Shown here: in pieces, positions 18,849-27,886 of the stretch
How the letters are laid out: every line of letters starts with the position of its first letter
Numbering within the stretch: the first letter of the stretch is position 1
Origin: Flavobacterium shii
GTDB taxonomy: Bacteria > Bacteroidota > Bacteroidia > Flavobacteriales > Flavobacteriaceae
Assembly: GCF_025847235.1 (NCBI RefSeq)
Contig: NZ_JAOZEW010000004.1
Span: 221,319-285,318 of the forward strand
Length of the DNA: 64,000 nucleotides
Reading direction: 5' to 3'
Translations under genes and position numbers: made by a program
The notes under the pieces: generated by a model
What the model was told of the DNA's origin: nothing
Database searches by the model: none
What the model saw: only the letters and a program-made list of their open reading frames with translations

Positions 18849-19589
18849 ATGAAAGAAAAAGCAAACTTAATCGCAGACAATATTAGTAATCTTACCCGTT
18901 TATGGAAAACAGTAGGAACACCTTTTCAATCAAACCATAAAAAAGATACTTTCGAATATTGTAAAATAGAAAACTCCGGTTGGCCCAATAAATTGTGGTT
19001 CAACCAAGACCTTACATTAGGTAGTGCCGAAAAAGCAATTGAAACACTACAAGCCAATCCTAATTTGGTGATTCCGTATTGGGATATCTACGGAACAAAT
19101 TCTAATGAAATTCTAGAAGCCAAAGGCTTGGTCAAAAAAACAGAACAAGTGGCAATGGCATTAAAACTAGACAAACCATTTGAGCTACAAAACACATTAG
19201 AATTTAAACGTATTTGGAATGCAGAAGAGGCAAAAATCTGGGCCGATTTATATCCAAATGCATTTGGCTATGTAATTAGTAAAGAGATTCTAATACATAA
19301 TTACAACGAAGTACAATTTCACTTAGTAACTTACCAGAACCAGTCAATAGGAACTTTTATGCTATTCCAAACCGAAAACAACATCGGAATCCATGGCGTA
19401 GGCGTAATCCCAGAAATGAGAAGAAAAGGTTTTGCCGAAGAAATCATGAAATATGCACTCAATATTGCTATAGATTTAAAAGCCGAGTATGCATTACTAC
19501 AAGCATCCGTAATGGGAAAAGGCATCTACACTAAACTTGGCTTTGAAGACTTATTTATTATAAAAAATTACGTTTTAAAAAGTGAGTGA
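18849..19589 (+). CDS. GNAT-family N-acetyltransferase
   Basis: A 246-residue protein. The GNAT fold is in the C-terminal half: the acetyl-CoA-binding loop reads VGVIPEMRRKGFAEEIMKYAL (V-x-P-x-x-R-x-x-G-x-A type, about 190-210), and the last strand has LGFEDLFIIKNYVL. The N-terminal 110 residues are a separate, less conserved part, as in GNATs with two halves. The substrate is not predictable. It is co-directional with the Crp-like gene 78 bp upstream. Confidence 0.82.
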   Translation: MKEKANLIADNISNLTRLWKTVGTPFQSNHKKDTFEYCKIENSGWPNKLWFNQDLTLGSAEKAIETLQANPNLVIPYWDIYGTNSNEILEAKGLVKKTEQVAMALKLDKPFELQNTLEFKRIWNAEEAKIWADLYPNAFGYVISKEILIHNYNEVQFHLVTYQNQSIGTFMLFQTENNIGIHGVGVIPEMRRKGFAEEIMKYALNIAIDLKAEYALLQASVMGKGIYTKLGFEDLFIIKNYVLKSE

Positions 19590-19629
19590 AAACTTTAAAT
19601 CATTAAGAGATTAAGTAAAATTAAGTTTT

Positions 19630-19760
19630 ATGTTTTTGCCACAAATTATAAAGATTAAAAAGTTGCAAAACTTTGTGGTCTTTGCGTATCCCGAGGCTTC
19701 GGGACTGCGGACTCTGCGGTTAATTTTTTTCCACGAAATGATCCTCCGACTCCGCCACAG
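19630..19760. repeat. Intergenic repeat-like sequence
   Basis: It holds a near-palindrome TCCCGAGGCTTCGGGA (19689-19704) inside text of the kind TTTGTGGTCTTTGCG...CTGCGG. Similar low-information sequence occurs at 39960-39985 and 45650-45670. The gap 19590-19965 has overlapping short ORFs on both strands across this element, none credible. Confidence 0.5.
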
Positions 19761-19965
19761 AGAGACAAGATTGCAACAAAACAAATTGAGTAAATACTCT
19801 ATTTTATCAAAAATCCTTCTAATCTGTGGCATAAACCTTTATTCTTTAATGATAAAAAATGATTGTCGTATATGCCCCTTAAATAGTCGTAAATACGTAT
19901 TTAATGAGAAAAGAATAGTTGTAAATTTACATAAGTAATTAATAACCAATCTAAAAGCTAACAAA

Positions 19966-20340
19966 ATGAAATCAACAAAAATTATTTTCTGGGTAACTAC
20001 TATTATCATTTTCTTATTCGAAGGAGTCATGGCAGCCTTTACATCTCAAACAGAACTTGCCAAAGAAGGAATCAGACATCTAGGTTATCCTGAGTACTTT
20101 GGCAATGCATTGGTTGTCTTTAAAATTTTGGGCGTACTTGTATTGGTAATCCCAACAATCCCAAATCGTATTAAAGAATGGGCTTATGCCGGTTTTGCTT
20201 TCGATTTTATATTTGCTTCAATAAGCCATTTTTCTGTAGACGGAATTGGCTTTCAAGTATTCTTCCCATTAATCTTTCTGGTAATTTTGATAATCTCATA
20301 CATCAATTATCACAAACTACTGAATCACAAAGGCATTTAG
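19966..20340 (+). CDS. DoxX-like family membrane protein
   Basis: A 124-residue integral membrane protein with four hydrophobic segments (about 7-25, 47-65, 74-92 and 97-116). The motif HLGYPEYFGNALVVFKILG, with a following KEWAYAGFAFD, is characteristic of the DoxX_2 family in Bacteroidota. The function of this subfamily is unknown; members are often next to AraC or ArsR regulators. It is followed 18 bp later by a small gene. Confidence 0.85.
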   Translation: MKSTKIIFWVTTIIIFLFEGVMAAFTSQTELAKEGIRHLGYPEYFGNALVVFKILGVLVLVIPTIPNRIKEWAYAGFAFDFIFASISHFSVDGIGFQVFFPLIFLVILIISYINYHKLLNHKGI

Positions 20341-20358
20341 TTATAAATTAGAAAATCA

Positions 20359-20568
20359 ATGATAGAAGTTTTCAAAACAAATGTTCAGGAAGTAGAGCAA
20401 TCCAAAATGATTGTTGAAAAACTTCTTGAACATTTTCCAAATAGTCGTATTAATTTTGACTTGGAAGATTGTGACAAAATTTTACGGATTGATGATTTGA
20501 TGATTTCAAATCAAAAAATAATCAAACTCCTTAATTTTCATGGTTATCAGTGTGAAGTACTCCCATAA
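20359..20568 (+). CDS. Small HMA-fold-like protein of unknown function
   Basis: A 69-residue protein. The pattern of a beta strand (MIEVFKTNV), helix (QSKMIVEKLLEHF), strand (RINFDLED), strand (ILRIDDL) and helix (NQKIIKLLNFHGY) resembles the ferredoxin-like fold of heavy-metal-associated domains. The CxxC metal motif is absent. It is 18 bp after the DoxX-like gene and may be co-transcribed with it. The fold assignment is an inference from pattern only. Confidence 0.6.
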   Translation: MIEVFKTNVQEVEQSKMIVEKLLEHFPNSRINFDLEDCDKILRIDDLMISNQKIIKLLNFHGYQCEVLP

Positions 20569-20660
20569 CACAAAACAACATAATTAACTGATTTTTAATC
20601 ATTTAAAACTTTTAAATATTGTAATTTTATTCTATTATTAATCAGCAAATTATAGAATAA

Positions 20661-21044
20661 ATGGAAATCCCAACAACACATCAAACGGTAATGCCTTATT
20701 TAATGCTTAATGGAGCTCAAAAGTTTATTGACTTTACCAAAAAAGCTTTTGACGCACAGTTAACAGCAAGCATGCACAAATTACATGAAGATGGAAAAAC
20801 AATAAGACACTCAGAAGTTACAATTGGCGGAAGTACTATAATGTTTAGCGAAGCGACAAGTGATTGGAAACCACAAACAGCAAACTTATTTATATATGTT
20901 GCCAATGCCGATGAAACCTATAAAAAAGCGATAGACTCTGGAGCAACAACGTTAATGGAATTAAGCAATCAGGATTATGGGAGAACCTGCGGCATAACAG
21001 ACCCTTTTGGGAATGTATGGTGGATAACATCGATAATAAAATGA
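20661..21044 (+). CDS. VOC-family (glyoxalase/PhnB-like) protein
   Basis: A 127-residue protein with the two beta-alpha-beta-beta-beta units of the vicinal oxygen chelate fold. It opens VMPYLMLNGAQKFIDFTKKAF and ends with DPFGNVWWITS, both typical of the PhnB/glyoxalase-like subgroup. The conserved terminal Glu of true glyoxalases is not evident, so the catalytic role is uncertain. Confidence 0.85.
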   Translation: MEIPTTHQTVMPYLMLNGAQKFIDFTKKAFDAQLTASMHKLHEDGKTIRHSEVTIGGSTIMFSEATSDWKPQTANLFIYVANADETYKKAIDSGATTLMELSNQDYGRTCGITDPFGNVWWITSIIK

Positions 21045-21093
21045 AAAATATACTTTCTAAAAAAATATTATAATTTCTTAATTAATCGACAAA

Positions 21094-21603
21094 ATGAAAT
21101 CAGCACTTCAAAAAAAAATTATTGAGACGTTTGAGCAATTAAACGAGATACTTTCTTCTTTCTCCGAAAGCGAACTTAATACAGCTCCATATAAAGGAAG
21201 TTGGACTGCGGGACAAGTTGTACAACATCTTATCATGGCAAGTTCCGGTTATCCCGAAATGTGCAGTGGTCCCACTGAACCGACTACACGAAAACATGAT
21301 GAAAAAGTTAAAGATATCGAAGCTATTTTTTTGGATTTTTCTATAAAAATGCAATCGCCTGAATTCATAATACCTCCAGATATAGAATACGATAAAAATT
21401 CGCTAACTTTATCTCTGCAAAAAATAGAAGAAGAATTATTGCATATCTCTGGAACATATGATTTAACATTAACATGTCTCAATTTTGAAATTCCTCCTTT
21501 TGGAAAATTTACAATTTATGAATGGATTAATTTCTCACTTATCCATATAATGAGACATACAAAACAATTAAATGCAATTTTCAAGGGCTTAGCGAATCGG
21601 TAA
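21094..21603 (+). CDS. DinB-family protein
   Basis: A 169-residue four-helix-bundle protein of the DinB/YfiT-like superfamily. The signatures are GSWTAGQVVQHLIMASSGY near 35-53 and the late LIHIMRHTKQLNAI. His residues in QHL and IMRHTKQ lie where the family binds a divalent metal. Members include thiol-dependent transferases; no specific role can be given. Confidence 0.85.
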   Translation: MKSALQKKIIETFEQLNEILSSFSESELNTAPYKGSWTAGQVVQHLIMASSGYPEMCSGPTEPTTRKHDEKVKDIEAIFLDFSIKMQSPEFIIPPDIEYDKNSLTLSLQKIEEELLHISGTYDLTLTCLNFEIPPFGKFTIYEWINFSLIHIMRHTKQLNAIFKGLANR

Positions 21604-21646
21604 ATTTTAATTATAATCTTCAGCGCAAAACTTATACTGTCTTTAT

Positions 21647-22117
21647 ATGAAATCAAAAGTAGGAACTGTTTTATTATCTGGTTTAGTTGCAGGCACATTG
21701 GATATTATTACCTCTATTATTATTTATGCATTTATATTACAAAAAACTACTGCAACCAAAATTCTGCAATCAATCGCAAGTGGTATTTTAAAAAAAGACG
21801 CTTATTCCGGAGATCCAAAAGTGCTTTACTACGGGCTATTGTTTCATTTTATAATTGCTGTGCTTTTTGCTTTATTTTATCTTATAATTTACCCATACAT
21901 CCCATTTTTAAAGAATAATACTTTACTCTCAGGATTTACATATGGTGTTTTTGTTTGGATAGTAATGAACCTAATTGTTCTTCCAATTGTATTTCCAGTT
22001 TTACCTGCCAAGAATTTAGATTTCCCGTTACTGTTATCGATACTAATACTGGTGTTTTGCATCGGACTTCCTATCGCATTTATTACAAAAAAACACTACT
22101 ATTCATCAAATAGGTGA
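21647..22117 (+). CDS. Four-helix integral membrane protein of unknown function
   Basis: A 156-residue protein with four hydrophobic segments (about 7-30, 62-85, 93-115 and 125-145). The opening GTVLLSGLVAGTLDIITSI resembles YagU/DUF1440-type membrane proteins, but I am not certain of the family. It is a single gene between the DinB protein and a hydrolase. Confidence 0.7.
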   Translation: MKSKVGTVLLSGLVAGTLDIITSIIIYAFILQKTTATKILQSIASGILKKDAYSGDPKVLYYGLLFHFIIAVLFALFYLIIYPYIPFLKNNTLLSGFTYGVFVWIVMNLIVLPIVFPVLPAKNLDFPLLLSILILVFCIGLPIAFITKKHYYSSNR

Positions 22118-22187
22118 TTATTATTTAAGTCCCAATGAGATAAACCTATGCTTTAAACGAATTATTTTAACTTAAAAATTATTTATC

Positions 22188-22883
22188 ATGGCAACAAAAG
22201 ATTTAAACATTGTATTGGTTCATGGCGCTTGGGGAGATGGTTCCCATTGGCAACACATCATTCCGGCTTTGCATAAAGAAGGCTACAAAGTTCGAAGCGT
22301 ACAAAACCCGTTAACATCACTGGATGATGACATCCAAAAAACAAAAGATTTAATCGATGCACAAGATGGCAAAGTATTATTGGTAGGGCACTCTTATGGA
22401 GGTTCGGTAATAAGTGGCGCTGGGCATCATGACAAAGTAGTAGGTTTGGTTTATATTGCAGCATTTGCACCAGATAAAGGCGAAAGTCTAGGTGGTATAT
22501 TCGGACGCAGAGATCAACCATCAGGGGGAGCAAATATTTACCCTGATAGTAAAGGTTTTTTATGGATTAAATATGACAAGTACCACGAAAGTTTCTGTCA
22601 GGATTTAAACGAAAAAGATACATTAACAATGGCTTTAGCTCAAAAACCTATTCATGGTAGTTGCTTTGGAGCAGAATCGGGTGAACCTGCCTGGAAAACA
22701 AAACCGAGTTGGTATCAGATATCCGATAACGATCATATGATTCCACCAGTAACTCAAAAAGAAATGGCCGACAGAATGAAACCTAAAAAAATAATTCATT
22801 TAGATGCAAGTCATGCTTCTTTGGCTTCTCACCCAAAAGGAGTTTTAGAACTAATTTTGGAAGCTGCAAAAGCTGTTGAATAA
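22188..22883 (+). CDS. Alpha/beta hydrolase (esterase-like)
   Basis: A 231-residue hydrolase of the compact esterase type related to plant methyl-salicylate esterases and bacterial EstC-like enzymes. It has the oxyanion motif VLVHGAWGDGSHW (about 9-21), a nucleophile elbow VGHSYGGS (Ser69) and a late His in DASHASLASHP (His209); the acid Asp lies in SDNDHMIPP. No signal peptide is present. The substrate is unknown. Confidence 0.9.
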   Translation: MATKDLNIVLVHGAWGDGSHWQHIIPALHKEGYKVRSVQNPLTSLDDDIQKTKDLIDAQDGKVLLVGHSYGGSVISGAGHHDKVVGLVYIAAFAPDKGESLGGIFGRRDQPSGGANIYPDSKGFLWIKYDKYHESFCQDLNEKDTLTMALAQKPIHGSCFGAESGEPAWKTKPSWYQISDNDHMIPPVTQKEMADRMKPKKIIHLDASHASLASHPKGVLELILEAAKAVE

Positions 22884-22944
22884 TCATATATAACAGTTCT
22901 TTATTTTACTTAAAGCAAATAAGGATCCTATTTAATTATTTCTG

Positions 22945-23040
22945 TTAACACATAGTGACATAGCTTAAATAATACATCAAAGATGATTTATAAAAACACA
23001 TCTTAGGTTATTATTTAAAATTTATGTTCCTATGTGTTAA
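22945..23040. repeat. Imperfect inverted repeat (TTAACACATAG/CTATGTGTTAA)
   Basis: The outer arms are TTAACACATAG (22945-22955) and CTATGTGTTAA (23030-23040); inner parts (TTAAATAAT and ATTATTTAA) also pair. A third CACATAG word follows at 23049. A possible upstream start of the next gene (23024) lies inside this repeat and is rejected. Confidence 0.65.
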
Positions 23041-23077
23041 TTTTTTTACACATAGAACAAGCAAAAACAAAATAATC

Positions 23078-23533
23078 ATGGCGACCCAATTAACAATTAA
23101 TAATACCATCGAGATAAATGCTCCTGCACATAAAGTATGGGATGCATTAACTAATCCAAAGAAAACAAAAATTTATATGTTTGGTTGTGAAGCTCTCTCA
23201 GATTGGAAAGTTGGGAGTAAACTACTTTGGCAAGGCAATTATGAAGGTACCGATATTATTTTTGTAAAAGGAAATATTGTAAGTATCGAACCTAATAAAA
23301 AGCTTATTTATTCTACTTTTGATCCAAATTCAACAATTGTCGATATTCCAGAAAATTACCTGAATGTAACTTATGAATTGGCCGAAAATAATGGAAAAAC
23401 AATTCTGAATGTTTCACAAGGCGATTACTCAAAAGTGGCAGATGGTCAAAGAAGATATTGTGAAGGATTAAATAATGGTGAAGGCTGGAGTCCAATTTTA
23501 GTAGAAATAAAAAAACTTGTAGAAGAAAATTAA
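23078..23533 (+). CDS. SRPBCC (AHSA1-like) domain protein
   Basis: From ATG 23078 the protein has 151 residues and starts MATQLTINNTIEINAPAHKV, the first strand of the SRPBCC/START-like fold. WDALTNPKKTK and the C-terminal helix GEGWSPILVEIKKLVEE follow. Such proteins bind small hydrophobic ligands; the AHSA1 type is named after the Hsp90 activator, but prokaryotic roles are mostly unknown. The stop overlaps the next start region (TAAATG), so it is translationally close to the YdeI-like gene. Confidence 0.87.
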   Translation: MATQLTINNTIEINAPAHKVWDALTNPKKTKIYMFGCEALSDWKVGSKLLWQGNYEGTDIIFVKGNIVSIEPNKKLIYSTFDPNSTIVDIPENYLNVTYELAENNGKTILNVSQGDYSKVADGQRRYCEGLNNGEGWSPILVEIKKLVEEN

Positions 23534-24097
23534 ATGATAGCAAAATTCTTTGAAAATCAAGCCGAATTTAGAAAATGGTTAATCAAAAATCATCAAAATG
23601 AAACCGAATTACTGGTAGGTTTTTATAAAGTAAACAGCAGTAAACCTAGCATGACATGGTCACAATCTGTGGATGAAGTGCTTTGCTTTGGCTGGATTGA
23701 TGGTGTTCGCAGATCGATTGATATAGATAGTTATTCTATTCGTTTTACTCCTCGAAAAGCAACTAGTATCTGGAGTGCTATAAATATCAAAAAAATAGAA
23801 GTTTTAACCGAACTAGGATTAATGCAACCTGCAGGTATTGCCAGCTTTAAATTGCGAAAAGAGAATAAATCCAGAATTTATACACACGAAATTGACGAAG
23901 TTCACTTTTCTGATGAATTTGAAAAAGTTTTTAAAGCCAATGAAAAAGCATGGGATTTCTTTCAGGCATTAGCGCCTTCTTATAAAAAAGTATCAAAAAA
24001 CTGGGTTATGAGCGCAAAACAAGAAGTTACAAGAATTAAGCGGTTAAACGAACTTATAGCCGATAGTATGGAATCTAAAAATAAATGGAAATCATAA
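23534..24097 (+). CDS. YdeI/OmpD-associated family protein
   Basis: A 187-residue protein with the family segments ELLVGFYKVNSSKPSMTWSQ, VDEVLCFGWIDGVRR and IRFTPRKATSIWSAINIKK. An OmdA-like C-terminal part follows (AWDFFQALAPSYKKVSKNW). The family's function is not established; some members are linked to bacteriocin protection. It starts directly after the stop of the SRPBCC gene, so the two form an operon. Confidence 0.87.
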   Translation: MIAKFFENQAEFRKWLIKNHQNETELLVGFYKVNSSKPSMTWSQSVDEVLCFGWIDGVRRSIDIDSYSIRFTPRKATSIWSAINIKKIEVLTELGLMQPAGIASFKLRKENKSRIYTHEIDEVHFSDEFEKVFKANEKAWDFFQALAPSYKKVSKNWVMSAKQEVTRIKRLNELIADSMESKNKWKS

Positions 24098-24162
24098 ATC
24101 AAAACAAAAGTTTCTAAAATGAGCCTCCTTAAAGGTTTTTCTTTTATACACAAACTTCTGTT

Positions 24163-27100
24163 TTAATAACTAATGAAAACCCATCCTGCTTTACCAGCGC
24201 CAACATTGGATTTAATAACATAGTAATAAGTTCCATTAGGAAGTGTTTTACCATCATCACTCTGACCATACCATTCATTAACATACTTGCCCGAATAGTG
24301 GTAAACTTTTCGTCCCCAACGGTTAAAAATCTCAACATCATTAACATTAAAACCAGTTAAGTCAAAGTTGTCATTAATACCATCTCCATTAGGAGAAATT
24401 GCAGTTGGGACACCACATAGATATTCTGTAATTAAGACTGTTTCTACTTTTTGACAAGTTCCATTACTTACAGTAACTTTAAACTCAAGTGGAAGTGTAA
24501 TTGAACTATTATTCCTCACGTAATCTGTAAAGTTGAAATTAGCACTATTATTCCCTACAATGTTCCCAATATTGTTAGTCCAGGTATATTGATAATCTGA
24601 AGAATTTGTATCTGATATTACTTTAACCAAATACTCGTTATTTATACATTGCTGAGTGGTCGAAAAATTAATATCTTTTATAATAACATTCAGCGTGATT
24701 CCTGTAGCGCATTGTCCTGCCGCAGCAGTAAAAACATAATTACCACTAACAGCATTACTGATTATTGCCGGACTCCATGTTCCAGTTATTCCGTTTGGAG
24801 ATCGGGTTGCCAGAATTGGTACTGATCCTCCCGTACATAATGTTAGTGTAGTAGCAAAATCTGGTGTTATACTTTGTGTGATTGTTACAACCAATGTTGT
24901 TGTAGTGGCACATTGACCTACTGTGGGAGTAAAAACATAATTACCACTTATTGTATTATCAATTGCTGCAGGATTCCAAGTTCCGGTTATTCCATTTGGT
25001 GAGGTCGTTGCTAGAACTGGTGCTGTTGCTCCATTACATAATGTTAGCGTTGTTGCAAAATCAGGTGTAATACTTGGTGTAATTGTTACAACCAATGTTG
25101 TTATAGTGGCACATTGACCTGCTGTGGGAGTAAAAACATAATTACCACTTGTACTATTATCAATTGCTGCAGGGCTCCAAGTTCCAGTTATTCCATTTGG
25201 GGAGGTCGTTGCTAGAACTGGCGCTGTTGCTCCATTACACAATGTTAGCGTTGTTACAAAATCTGGCGTAACATTTGGATTAATCATTACTGCCAATGTA
25301 GTTGTTGTAGCACATAAACCTGCTGTGGGCGTAAAAACATAATTACCACTTGTAGTATTATCAATTGCTGCAGGATTCCAAGTTCCGGTTATTCCGTTTG
25401 GGGAAGTCGTTGCCAGAACTGCTGCGGTTGCTCCATTACATAAAGTTAGTGTTGTTGCAAAATCTGGCGTAACATTTGGATTAACCGTTACTGCCAATGT
25501 AGTTGTTGTGGCACATAAACCTGCTGTGGGAGTAAAAACATAATTGCCATTTGTAGTATTATCAATTGTTGCAGGACTCCAAGTTCCCGTTATTCCGTTT
25601 GGGGAATTCGTTGCCAGAACTGGCGCTGTTGCTCCATTACACAATGTTAGCGTTGTTGCGAAATCTGGCGTAACATTTGGATTAACCGTTACTGCCAATG
25701 TAGTTGTTGTGGCACATAAACCCGCTGTGGGAGTAAAAACATAATTACCACTTATTGTATTATCAATTGTTGCAGGACTCCAAGTTCCCGTTATTCCGTT
25801 TGGGGAAGTCGTTGCCAGAACTGCTGCGGTTGCTCCATTACATAAAGTTAGTGTTGTTGCAAAATCTGGCGTAACATTTGGATTAACCGTTACTGCCAAT
25901 GTAGTTATTGTGGCACATTGTCCAGCATCTGGAGTAAAAACATAATTACCACTTATTGTATTATCAATTGCTGCAGGATTCCAAGTTCCGGTTATTCCGT
26001 TTGGGGAAGTCGTTGCTAGAACTGGTGCTGTTGCTCCATTACATAAAGTTAGTGTTGTTGCAAAATCTGGCGTAACATTTGGATTAACCGTTACTGCCAA
26101 TGTAGTTGTTGTAGCACATAAACCTGCTGTGGGAGTAAAAACATAATTACCACTTATTGCATTATCAATTGCTGCAGGACTCCAAGTTCCGGTTATTCCG
26201 TTTGGGGAGGTTGTTGCTAGAACTGGTGCTGTTGCTCCATTACATAAGGTTAGTGTTGTTGCAAAATCTGGCCTTGTATTTGAATTTACCGTCAAATTAA
26301 TAACATCCGAAATTTTATCTCCACAAATATTTGTCGCTTCTAGTTTTAATACAATAGTACTTCCACCAGATGCAAGCGGAATTGTATAATTGGTTACTGT
26401 TGTATTTGAAGAAGAAAAAGTCCCAACAGGAGATGTCCAAGCAACCGACTGTTCGCCTAGTGCAGTACCATTTAAAGCAATTGTAGCACCAGCACAAGCG
26501 GTTAAAGTTGGTGGGCCTGCGTTTACAATAAAAGGAGGTATTGGTGCTTGACATCCATAATTTACATAACTGGCAACTCCAGCTGGCGTAAAATCAACTG
26601 TAGCTCCATCTGCAGCTACATTATTCCCATTTATATCGGTTAGCAATGCTCTATCGTAGGTAACACTCCTAGCACAACCGCCAATTAAAGCCATCGTGAG
26701 AGTACGTAGACCTACTCCAAAATTGGCAAAATGCCCACTACTAGTTGTTGGATTATTTTGAAATATCATATAAATATCCTCAGACAAAGGACCGAATGGG
26801 TTTGCAGATGGACTCATATTAAAACTTGTTACCAGAATAACTGTTGCATTAGCCGGAATTATTCCACCTGGAGGCTCTATTATCCGTCTGCAACCTCCTG
26901 CAGCAACAATGTCGGCGTTTAATTGAGCAACTTTAGAAGCTGTTACAACATCCTCTACAAGACCTTTCCAGGAATTGTTGGGCCAAGAAACCACTAGTGT
27001 ACTCATATCCAATGGTGCACTCCCTACTTTAAACCGGACCATTTCATTAAAACCTTCTGCAGTACCATCACAGGCATCAACTAAAATACTTTGAATTTCA

Positions 27101-27183
27101 AAACATTGGGAAAATGTTTTATCACTTATAAATAGGAAGAAAATTGTAAAAATATAACAACTGAGTAAAGTTTTAAATTTCAT
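24163..27183 (-). CDS. Large secreted repeat protein with type B T9SS sorting domain
   Basis: From the ATG at 27183 the protein has 1006 residues and a signal peptide (MKFKTLLSCYIFTIFFLFIS... TFSQ). An N-terminal domain of about 210 residues (CFEIQSILVDACDGTAEG, possibly lamin-tail-like) is followed by an Ig-like part. Eight tandem 67-residue repeats and the gliding-motility-associated/CHU_C C-terminal domain (AISPNGDGINDNFDL, VEIFNRWGRKVYHYSGKY, LPNGTYYYVI) come next. The C-terminal domain directs export by the type IX system and often retention at the surface. An adhesive or structural surface role is likely. An upstream in-frame ATG at 27258 would precede the signal and is rejected. Confidence 0.93.
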   Translation of the reverse strand: MKFKTLLSCYIFTIFFLFISDKTFSQCFEIQSILVDACDGTAEGFNEMVRFKVGSAPLDMSTLVVSWPNNSWKGLVEDVVTASKVAQLNADIVAAGGCRRIIEPPGGIIPANATVILVTSFNMSPSANPFGPLSEDIYMIFQNNPTTSSGHFANFGVGLRTLTMALIGGCARSVTYDRALLTDINGNNVAADGATVDFTPAGVASYVNYGCQAPIPPFIVNAGPPTLTACAGATIALNGTALGEQSVAWTSPVGTFSSSNTTVTNYTIPLASGGSTIVLKLEATNICGDKISDVINLTVNSNTRPDFATTLTLCNGATAPVLATTSPNGITGTWSPAAIDNAISGNYVFTPTAGLCATTTTLAVTVNPNVTPDFATTLTLCNGATAPVLATTSPNGITGTWNPAAIDNTISGNYVFTPDAGQCATITTLAVTVNPNVTPDFATTLTLCNGATAAVLATTSPNGITGTWSPATIDNTISGNYVFTPTAGLCATTTTLAVTVNPNVTPDFATTLTLCNGATAPVLATNSPNGITGTWSPATIDNTTNGNYVFTPTAGLCATTTTLAVTVNPNVTPDFATTLTLCNGATAAVLATTSPNGITGTWNPAAIDNTTSGNYVFTPTAGLCATTTTLAVMINPNVTPDFVTTLTLCNGATAPVLATTSPNGITGTWSPAAIDNSTSGNYVFTPTAGQCATITTLVVTITPSITPDFATTLTLCNGATAPVLATTSPNGITGTWNPAAIDNTISGNYVFTPTVGQCATTTTLVVTITQSITPDFATTLTLCTGGSVPILATRSPNGITGTWSPAIISNAVSGNYVFTAAAGQCATGITLNVIIKDINFSTTQQCINNEYLVKVISDTNSSDYQYTWTNNIGNIVGNNSANFNFTDYVRNNSSITLPLEFKVTVSNGTCQKVETVLITEYLCGVPTAISPNGDGINDNFDLTGFNVNDVEIFNRWGRKVYHYSGKYVNEWYGQSDDGKTLPNGTYYYVIKSNVGAGKAGWVFISY
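24664..26272 (-). repeat. Eight tandem 201-bp coding repeats (67 residues each)
   Basis: Each unit starts PDFATTLTLCNGA, contains SPNGITGTW and GNYVFTP, and ends near CATTTTLAVTVNPNVT. The central units are nearly identical; the last (CTGGS in place of CNGA) is the most diverged. Each unit has two Cys about 42 residues apart, a likely disulfide of an Ig-like fold. The period is a multiple of three, so unit gain or loss keeps the frame. Confidence 0.93.
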
Positions 27184-27441
27184 ATCGATAAAATTAAATC
27201 CAATAATATGCTCAAGTATTCTCTTAAAATTAACAATATTATCTTGTATAACCATCAATACAATTAACTAAACTACTAATTACCTATACATTAATAGTGT
27301 TTTATAAAAAAAATCTTTCAGTTTGTATTACTCTAAATAACTGTATTTTATACTTTTTGCTCAAAGTTTAAAGTCTTAAGAGATTGATAAATAACACTTA
27401 AAAAACTACAGTTTTACCTATCTTTAAAAAAAATAATTATT

Positions 27442-27876
27442 ATGGAAGCACAATCTTATAAAAATCATATTCGGTATTATGCCCCTCATCATTATATTTA
27501 TTATCCTGTAATAACAATTTTGCTCATTATTAGCATCTATTTTTCTTTTACATCAAATGATACAGCAATCTGGATCTTTATAAGTCTAATTTTTGTTGTT
27601 CTATTTGGATTGGGTTTAATGCTCCGTCAGCATTATGCTTTAACCTTACAAAACAGAATTATTAGATTAGAATTACGATATCGCTATTTCTCAATAACAG
27701 GAAAAAGATTGGAGGAGTTTGAGGATCAATTAAACGACGAACAAATATTTGCATTGCGATTTAGTCCCGATAAAGAACTCATTATATTAATCGAAAAAAC
27801 TTTGGATGAAAATCTATCCGGGAATTCAATAAAAAAATCCATTACCGATTGGAGAGGAGATTACCAAAGGGTTTAA
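27442..27876 (+). CDS. DUF6526-like membrane protein
   Basis: A 144-residue protein opening MEAQSYKNHIRYYAPHHYIY, with two transmembrane segments (about 19-35 and 42-60). A cytoplasmic part of about 80 residues with RLEDQLN-type helices (here LEEFEDQLNDEQIFALRF) ends in ITDWRGDYQRV. I recognise it as the DUF6526 type common in Bacteroidota; the function is unknown. It converges on the two-component genes, with stops 10 bp apart. Confidence 0.8.
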   Translation: MEAQSYKNHIRYYAPHHYIYYPVITILLIISIYFSFTSNDTAIWIFISLIFVVLFGLGLMLRQHYALTLQNRIIRLELRYRYFSITGKRLEEFEDQLNDEQIFALRFSPDKELIILIEKTLDENLSGNSIKKSITDWRGDYQRV

Positions 27877-27886
27877 AGTATTCTGA

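Noticed and set aside
23024..23077. Upstream start for the SRPBCC gene
   Set aside because: It lies in an inverted repeat, and the family's normal N-terminus begins at 23078.
24664..26272. Regular direct repeats that could suggest a CRISPR array
   Set aside because: The period is 201 bp, an open frame runs through all units and they encode an Ig-like repeat in a secreted protein.
27184..27258. Upstream start for the T9SS repeat protein
   Set aside because: It precedes the signal peptide that begins at 27183.
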